Position numbers and translations under genes: made by a program. The notes under the pieces were generated by a model. That model ran no database searches. It was not told where the DNA came from and saw nothing but the letters and a program-made list of their open reading frames with translations. DNA of 64,000 bases from Calonectria ilicicola (taxonomy: Eukaryota > Ascomycota > Sordariomycetes > Hypocreales > Nectriaceae), in the NCBI GenBank assembly GCA_020809705.1, contig CP085833.1, positions 3,410,001 through 3,474,000 on the forward strand, read 5' to 3'. This document shows positions 57,191 through 64,000 of the stretch, one piece after another. Each line of letters begins with the position of its first letter. Position 1 is the stretch's first letter.

Positions 57191-60100
57191 ATGGATTTGT
57201 CTGCGAATTTTGTTACTGGCCGTCGCAGACCGAGGGCCAGAAGTAGCACCAGCGACTCGTCAGATGACCATGGCCAGAAAAAACCGAGGATTGATAGCGG
57301 TCCTTACGATGACAAGGCAAGCAGTGGCATGATAGCTTCGAGAGAGCTTACACATGAAGACTACACTGTTGGCTGGATTTGCGCCCTTCCAATCGAACTA
57401 GCCGCATCAACGGCAATGCTGGATAGAGTTCATCGGAGGCTTCCTAGTATACCGGGAGACACAAACACATACAACTTGGGGAATATAGGCTTGCACAACA
57501 TAGTCATAGCCTGCTTGCCTTCGGGACACTATGGTACGACTAACGCGGCGGTAGTCGCGAGCAATATGTGCCGAAGTTTCCCTTCAATCAGAATAAGACT
57601 CATGGTTGGTATTGGAGGTGGCGTTCCTACGGCGGCTGATATCCGACTAGGCGATGTTGTCGTTGGCAATGATGTGGTCCAATATGACTTCGGAAAGACA
57701 ACCTTGGGTGGTGTATTTCAACGCTCAAGTAATCTCGTGAAACCGCCACAGATGCTCACCACAGCCGTAGCGAACTTAAGGGCACGCCATGAATCACAAC
57801 CAACCGAAATTCCGATGTTGCTTTCCGACATGATTCGCCGCAGTCCAGATATGAAACGCTATGGATACCCTAGCCTCTCACAAGATAGGTTGTTTCTCAG
57901 CACATACGATCATGACGAATTAATGGACGACTGTGGCTACTGTGACCAGTCCCAACTTATGGACCGGCCACTACGGGCCAGTAAAAACCCAGAGGTCCAC
58001 TACGGTGTCATCGCATCAGGCAATCAGGTTATCAAGCATGGCGAAACAAGGGATGACTGGGCGAAGCAAAATAATGCGATATGTTTTGAGATGGAGGCAG
58101 CAGGACTTGTGGATCACTTCCCTTGTCTAGTTGTCAGAGGTATCTGCAACTATTGCGACTCTCACAAAAATAAACAATGGCAGCCCTATGCGGCTGCGGC
58201 GGCAGCAGCATATGCTAAAGAACTCTTGTCAATTATTGAAGTCGACCTTCCATCAAATGTTCCATCGAACTCTATCGGTAGGCCTCACCCTGTAAATAAT
58301 TTCGACTCACTGATTTTTGGTAGACCAAGTTTCGCGACAAGGAACTCAAATGGCCCCCCCAAGCCTTAACGACCAACAAAGAGAAGACCTTGTCGGCTCC
58401 CTTGAGTTCGATCAAATTGATGCTCGGCGTTTGACTATCAAGAAAGCCCACTCACAAACTTGCAAATGGTTTCTCCAAAATGATACATTTATTAAGTGGT
58501 CAAATCCGGAGGAGCTTCGTGAACATGGCGGGTTTCTTTGGATTAAAGGGAAACCTGGCGCCGGAAAGTCAACTCTCATGAAATTTTTGCTGGAAAAGAC
58601 CTGTAAAAGTAAAAAATACGACACCACTCTCGACTTCTTCTTTAATGCACGTGGCCATGATATGGAGAAGTCGACGGTTGGACTGTATCGGTCGCTATTA
58701 TTTCAGCTCTTTACAAAAATTCCGACCCTACAGACCATTCTTTCTTCTATTAGACGGCCGAAAAATGGAGACCAGAATATGTGGACCATTGAATTGCTGA
58801 AGGAGTTGTTTGGACAAGTCATTGAATGTCTCGGAAAGGCATCTGTGGCATGTTATATTGACGCCCTAGACGAATGCGATGAAGACGAAGTTCGGGATAT
58901 GATATCTTTTTTTGAGAACACCGGGCAGTTAGCTATGTCTACTGGAGTCAAGTTTTACGTCTGTTTCTCGAGCCGCCATTATCCCCATATTACTATGAGA
59001 GAAGGTCTTGGACTTGAACTAGTTCTTGAAAACCAAGACGATCATAGCGGTGATATTACGAAGTACGTAAAAACTGAGTTGAAAATTGGAAAGGGTAAGC
59101 TTGCCGAAGAGATACGAACCCAAGTTCAAATCAAGGCCTCTGGTGTATTTATGTGGGCGGTCCTCGTTGTGGAAATATTAAACAAAGAACGAGACCGTGG
59201 ACGAATGCACACGCTGCGTCAAAGACTCCAAGAGATTCCAAAAGATCTCAATGAGCTGTTCCGCCAAATATTGACGCGGGACTATCAAAACAAAGAGGAA
59301 CTGCTTCTGTGTTTTCAGTGGGTTCTATTCTCAAAGCGGCCATTGACACCGAATGAACTGTACTTCGCTATTCTTTCGTCAGAAAGCAACGATATACCCT
59401 GTCAGGATGAAATAACCGCGGATGATATAAAAATATTCATCATAGAGTCATCGAAAGGTCTCGCAGAAATCACCAAATCCAAAAACCCCACTGTTCAGTT
59501 CATCCATGAGTCTGTAAGAGACTTTCTCCTTGATGGTGATAGACTAAGCAATATATGGCCCGAGCTAGGTGGCAATTTTAGAGGACAGAGTCACTTGAAA
59601 CTTCAAAATTGCTGTCTAAAGTACAACAACGTTGATTTAACCACAAAATTTGGTCTGAGCCAGCCCTTACAATGGATCTCAATGTTGGACGCAAAAGATC
59701 TCTATCGGCGTGTTACGCACGAATTTCCTTTTTTGGAATACGCGGTGCATAATGTTTTGTTACATGCTGATGAAGCTGTTGGGTCAGGGATACAGCAGCC
59801 AGATTTCATGGCCACTTTTCCGTTGGAGAGATGGATTCAGCATCATAACATATTGGAAACACGCAAGGCTAGACGATATACACCAGAAACCAGGCTTCTT
59901 TATATTCTAGCCGAGGCCAACACACCGAATTTAATTGAAAACCACTCGACTATGCCTTCTTGCATCGAAGAAGCAAGTGAGCGCTATGGGTGTCCCTTGT
60001 TAGCTGCCGTCGTCAATGACAGCTATGAGGCCCTTGAAATATTTCGAAGCACCTTGGAAACTCGCCTCCTCACCGAGGATGTGGTACAGGACCAATTGAA

Positions 60101-61082
60101 CCACATATGTCAAGACAAGCGCAAGTTTTTCCAGCTGAGCCGTGATTTTGTATTTTTACCTCAGAAGAAATCACTTCTCTTACATTTGATCGAGCATGGC
60201 GACTTAAGACTTGTCAACCTTGTGCTCCAGAATAAAATACTCAACATGGATCCAAAAATTGGAATTGAAGCTTTGAAATCTTTTCGTTGGGCTCTCAATA
60301 ATGACCGCGTAGAAGTTGCGCTGATGTTGATGGAGAGTTGTCAGTTTGATCCAAACATGATAAACCAAGACGACCAAACACAGATTTATATGGTCGCACG
60401 AACAGAAAACATAAAGACTTTGAAGATTATTGTTCGATGTTCTTGGGTTGATCTGAACCAAAAAGATTACGATGGGAGGACGGTTCTTTCATGGGCTGCT
60501 GAGAAAGGGAAAGCAGACATAGTAAGGTTGCTTCTCGAGAATGTCCGCGTCGATCCTGATTTGAAGGACAACCGTGGAAAATCTCCTCTATCATGGGCTT
60601 GCTCGAGTTGTTGCAATTCTATGGATACTGTGAAACTCCTTCTCCAGACCTGTCGGGTTGACGCAAATTCGAGAGACTACCTCGGCCGAACCCCACTATC
60701 ATGGGCTATTGGAAAAAAAAACAATATTGCTGCTGAAATTCTTCTTCAAACTGGCCAAGTTGAACCTGATTCAAGAGATAATAACGGCCGAACACCGCTA
60801 TCATGGGCTTGTGCTGTATACACGAATTCCACAGAAACTGTTCGATTACTTGTTCAGACTGATCAGGTTGATCCTGATTCAAGAGATAATAGCGGTCGGA
60901 CCCCGCTAGCATGGGCTATTAAGCACATAAACAATACTATTGCTCAGCTTCTCTTGCAGACTGGCCGGGTTAATCCTAATTCGAGAGACTATAATGGCCA
61001 GTCCCTACTATCCTTGGCTACTGAAAACGGAAACCAAGAAGCCATTAAACTATTGGAAACATACCGTTATCGCGTACCATGA
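57191..61082 (+). CDS. NLR-like protein: PNP_UDP - NACHT - ankyrin repeats
   Basis: Two exons, 57191-58277 and 58324-61082, with a 46-bp intron, give 1,281 aa. A basic N-terminus (GRRRPRARSS, KKPR) is followed at about residues 54-357 by a phosphorylase-superfamily domain (YTVGWICALPIELAAS, VGIGGGVPTAADIRLGDVVV, CFEMEAAGLVDHFPCLVVRG). Next comes the linker FDQIDARRLTIKKAHSQTCKW, then a NACHT-type NTPase: P-loop GKPGAGKST (about residue 437) and Walker B YIDALDECDEDEV (about residue 538). The C-terminus from residue ~1,076 is ankyrin repeats (GRTPLSWA core). Fungal NLRs of this layout act in non-self recognition and regulated cell death; this specific role is inferred. ATG at 57191 is the first in frame. 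The gene is poorer in GC than its neighbours. Confidence 0.9.
60462..61079 (+). repeat. Ankyrin array with a 210-bp (70-residue) two-repeat period
   Basis: Six units start at 60462, 60564, 60672, 60774, 60882 and 60984. Unit lengths run 34, 36, 34, 36, 34 residues, then a degenerate last unit. The 36-residue units share SWAC..NS..TV.LL, and the 34-residue ones share WAI...NN...LLQTG. The pair is therefore duplicated as a unit of 210 bp. Confidence 0.85.
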
Positions 61083-62747
61083 AATCATAAAATATGCCAA
61101 TGATTGACATCTCAATGATGAAAAGTCTAAGATCGTGGGTTGTTGGAATTTGAATTGTATATGGATTTTTTTCTAAGTGGATTGGCATGGATGCGGCTAT
61201 CTGGGCTACCATTTTGTGTTAGAAAACAACGATACTAGACTTTGCCCAAAAATGCACGAATCAAGAGTGATGTGATTGGTAGGTAGGCATCAATGTTGTC
61301 TATGGCAAGTATGCGGTCTATGATGTGAGTTACATTTGGAGTCGTTTGTTCTCCTGTATATCTGTATTTTTGAAGGGGAGGGAGCTTTGGGCGCTGGACG
61401 CCCAGTGACCTATGTAAAGAGACTCACCTAGCTCAGGATTCATCAATGAACCAACAAATGCAATTACCTCCCTGCTCAATTCCACATGGCATTTTCTGCA
61501 GGATTCTTGGTCCCCACAGTTTTTGCACAGGAACTATTGGCATGTCGGTGCCAGATTTTGCCTGTGTCGCCCGAGCTTTACTCCCTTGAGCTAGGCGACA
61601 GGGCTTTGGGAATGGGAACCTTGCTGACTCTAATCCTCGCAGATTTTCTTGGAGGGCAACTGGATGGCGTAGGGCTAGCTGGATGTGCTAAGCTGCGGAT
61701 GGTCTCTATGCTTATAACCCTTAAGATGGTCAACCACGCCATGGCTTGTTCTTGGGGTCCATTTGTCGAGGTTGCTCACCCAAGCCTGACATAACATGGC
61801 AACCCCCCTGGCCCCCCCATCGTCAGGTCAAGGTCTTCGAGACGCTCTAGCCAGCGGGCGACTAGACCAAGTCGGGGCCAAGTCGGGGCCAAGCGGGCCA
61901 GCAGGGACCGCCTGGTGCTGCCCAGCCAGTGAGAACCCCCCGCTGTGGCTTGGGGCGGCCCCTCTGGCAGGCGAGCCTCCCCCCTGTCCTTTCGGAGCGA
62001 ACAGGTCAGTGGGTTTGCTGGGGGCGATGGGGGGGCCTTACGGGGGGCTACGGGGCAGTCTTTGCGGCGGCTTTAGGGGGCAGAACCCCAAAGTGGACGT
62101 CCCCTTTTCTCCCGCTTGGGCCTAGGACAGAACAGTACCCCTACCACAGCGCTACAGCATCCGCGCGCACCGCGTACAGCAACCGCAACCACACCCGCAC
62201 CACCCACGCTTCCGGTATCCACTAACCACACTTACTCGCTCTCCCTCTATCCTGAATCGCACAGCGCAGCGCCGCCGCCGCGACACCTCCTGCGAATGCC
62301 TCGCATCCCCATCCCTCCCTCTTCTCCTCTCCTTCGATTTCAATTCCCTCCCGGTGCTTCCTCTCCTCCTTTCTGCCCGTGATTCGCCCTCCTTCTTCTC
62401 TGCTCTGCTCCGCCTTGTTCGCGGCTGCTCGGCTCCCTTTCCAGGCTCAGGGTCCTTGGCTCTTTTCTTTGTCTCTCCTTTTGCTTACCTTACCTTACTT
62501 GGTTGCTTTTTTGCTTTTCCCGGCCCTGGCAATTGGGCTCGGTTCTGTTCGCAAAGTCTCGATCGACGTCAGCCTCGCCCGCTTCCGTCCCTCGTGCTCC
62601 TTTGCCAATTCCATTCTTCCCCGTTCGCCATTCCGTGCGTCGACGGGCGCGCGCGTGCCTTGGGGAACCCGAACCCAACCGGGCAACCGTTACACACTCA
62701 ACCGGGGACGTGCTGCTTGTGTTTCCTCTCACAACCACGTCCGTATC
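61083..62747. other. Intergenic region and pyrimidine-rich leader of the ArfGAP gene
   Basis: 1.66 kb. The left part follows the NLR stop and has no recognisable gene. 61795-62100 is G/C-rich with runs of G and C. From about 62220 to 62520 the plus strand is rich in C and T (CTCCCTCTATCC, CCTCCTTCTTCTCTGCTCTG), which fits a promoter and 5'UTR. Confidence 0.55.
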
Positions 62748-64000
62748 ATGTCTGGAGCTATGAGCAAGCGCCAGCAGGCCCGCAACGAGAAGGCCCTCCA
62801 GGACCTCGTCCACAACGTTGCGGGCAACAACATCTGCGCAGATTGTCACGCGCGCAATCCAGGTACGTCCATTTGCATTTGCTCCATCTTGAGCGCTTTA
62901 CTTTGCGACTTTGGCTGACAAGACCCAGCTTGGGCATCATGGAGTGTACGCCTCCCCCCCCTCTTTGCGGAATCCCGCATTTCCCCTCCAATAACGTACT
63001 GACAACAAGGCTAGCTGGGTGTGTTCCTCTGCATGAGATGTGCTGCGATCCATCGAAAGTTGGGCACGCACATCTCCAAGGTTAAGTCCTTGAGCATGGA
63101 TGCATGGACCAATGAGCAAGTTGACGTGAGTCCCAGACTGCCTCGACTCTCTTCCCGCCCGGCATAGAAATACTCACGCGCAAAGGCAGAACATGCGAAA
63201 GGTCGGCAACGTTGCCTCCAACGACATCTATAACCCCGAGCATCGAAAACCCCCGGTCCCCGTCGACGCCGACGAAGCTGATTCAGCTATGGAACGTTTT
63301 ATTCGACAAAAGTACATGAATAATAATGTTGCGAATGGTTCCAAGAAGAAGCTCCCCAAGCTCCCTCAAACCGAAGACGAGACCCCTCCGCCTCTGCCAC
63401 CGAAGAACTCGAAATTTGGCTTCCGATCTGCCTCTTCTATTTTCCCTCTTTCCAAGTCGAAGAAGGAAACTCGCACCGTATCTGCCCAAATTCCACGAAG
63501 TCCTTCCCCGAAGCAGTCCAGCAAAGCGTCCAAGGTGTTTGGTGCGACACTGGATTTTGATCAAACCAGCGAGACGGGCCAGAAGCTCGCTAGGCTGAGA
63601 GATATGGGCTTCAATGACATGAAGCGAAATGCTCAAGTGCTCAAGGGCGTCAACGGAAACATGGAACGAGCAATCGAGACGCTGGTGCGCCTGGGTGAAG
63701 GTGGTGCCGGCGGTCGACCTTCACCCCTTCCCACACCATCTCCCCAGGAGCCAAACCTGCGAGCGTCTAGGTCGTTGACACCTATCACGCCTACTTCTGG
63801 AGGACTGGGGCTTGGCGCAGGATTGAGCGTGCCCAACCGATCAGCTACAGAACGACCAGCGACTCCGTCAAGCGCATCTACGAACCCGTTCGATAATCTA
63901 GGCCCCGCGCCACCTCAGACAGCGCAGTCTACAGGCACGCTCCAAAATAAGAACCCATATGGCCAGACGAATCCCTTTGGGGCTCCCACTCAGCAACAGA
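62748..64000 (+). CDS. ArfGAP with UBA domain (Gts1/Ucp3-like), 3' partial
   Basis: Exons 62748-62862, 62929-62945 (only 17 bp), 63015-63125 and 63190 onward, cut by the window edge; about 350 residues are visible. The N-terminal ArfGAP zinc finger fits C-x2-C-x16-C-x2-C (CADC ... CMRC) with the catalytic-type arginine in [12 protein letters not shown], followed by [13 protein letters not shown]. Such proteins stimulate GTP hydrolysis on Arf in vesicle traffic. A Pro/Ser/Lys-rich linker leads to a UBA domain at about residues 205-248 ([20 protein letters not shown] ... AIETLVRLG). The rest is Pro/Gln/Asn-rich with NPF-containing ends (TNPFDN, TNPFGA) that could bind EH domains. The micro-exon was placed because only this donor (AGT/GTACGC) keeps the frame. 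Confidence 0.92.

Noticed and set aside
61486..61794. A 102-codon frame with a hydrophobic start after the NLR gene
   Set aside because: No domain, no clear promoter or splice context, and its composition is like flanking non-coding DNA; could be chance.
1..64000. A biosynthetic gene cluster, transposon, or CRISPR-like array
   Set aside because: No PKS, NRPS, P450, transporter or transcription-factor cluster, no transposase or reverse transcriptase motifs, and no spaced direct repeats were seen. The repeats present are coding tandem repeats.

Overview
This is a stretch of a filamentous ascomycete nuclear genome (Pezizomycotina, most likely Sordariomycetes, perhaps Hypocreales). The evidence is the short spliceosomal introns (46-154 bp) with GTRNGT donors and CTAAC/CTGAC branch sites, the one-gene-one-promoter layout with intergenic regions of up to 4 kb, and the gene families themselves: ECM33, GH72/Gel, Osh3-type OSBP, Ymc-type carrier, a fungal PNP-NACHT-ankyrin NLR, and giant low-complexity proteins. 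I rebuilt exon structures by eye from splice sites and reading-frame continuity.

Layout, left to right. 0-1 kb: 3' part of a DNA-3-methyladenine glycosylase. 5-6.4 kb: ECM33-type GPI cell-wall protein with a long 5'UTR intron. 6.9-8.5 kb (-) and 9.0-10.6 kb (+): a divergent pair, an SPF45/RBM17-type splicing factor and the DBP5-type mRNA-export helicase, sharing a 536-bp promoter. 13.9-26.8 kb: one giant gene (about 4,236 aa) with an acidic Glu/Pro/Ala repeat domain, an acidic middle and an Arg-rich charged C-terminus. 27.5 kb: an intron-containing tRNA-Leu. 28 kb: a predicted secreted protein behind a TATA box. 29.7-30.3 kb: ribosomal protein eL22. 30.6-31.7 kb: a mitochondrial carrier. 33.2-38.3 kb: a second large, mostly disordered protein of unknown function. 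42.4-42.8 kb: a small single-pass membrane protein with two PPxY motifs. 44.1-44.5 kb: TFIIH subunit Tfb5. 44.7-45.6 kb: a dienoyl-CoA isomerase-type crotonase. 46.3-47.7 kb: a GH72 beta-1,3-glucanosyltransferase. 51.7-54.8 kb: an Osh3-type oxysterol-binding protein (GOLD, PH, FFAT, ORD). 57.2-61.1 kb: a PNP-NACHT-ankyrin NLR-like protein. 62.7 kb to the end: an ArfGAP with a UBA domain, cut by the window edge.

Most genes are housekeeping and are not functionally linked as a cluster. Loose themes are cell-wall assembly (ECM33, GH72, perhaps the PPxY membrane protein), mRNA processing and export (SPF45/DBP5), and membrane traffic or contact sites (Osh3, ArfGAP). The parts most worth a second look are the giant repeat protein with a lone hydrophobic helix near its basic C-terminus, the NLR with a two-repeat higher-order ankyrin array and a 46-bp intron exactly at the PNP/NACHT boundary, the unknown 1,700-aa protein, and the small secreted glycoprotein candidate. 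I saw no transposons, CRISPR arrays or rRNA genes.
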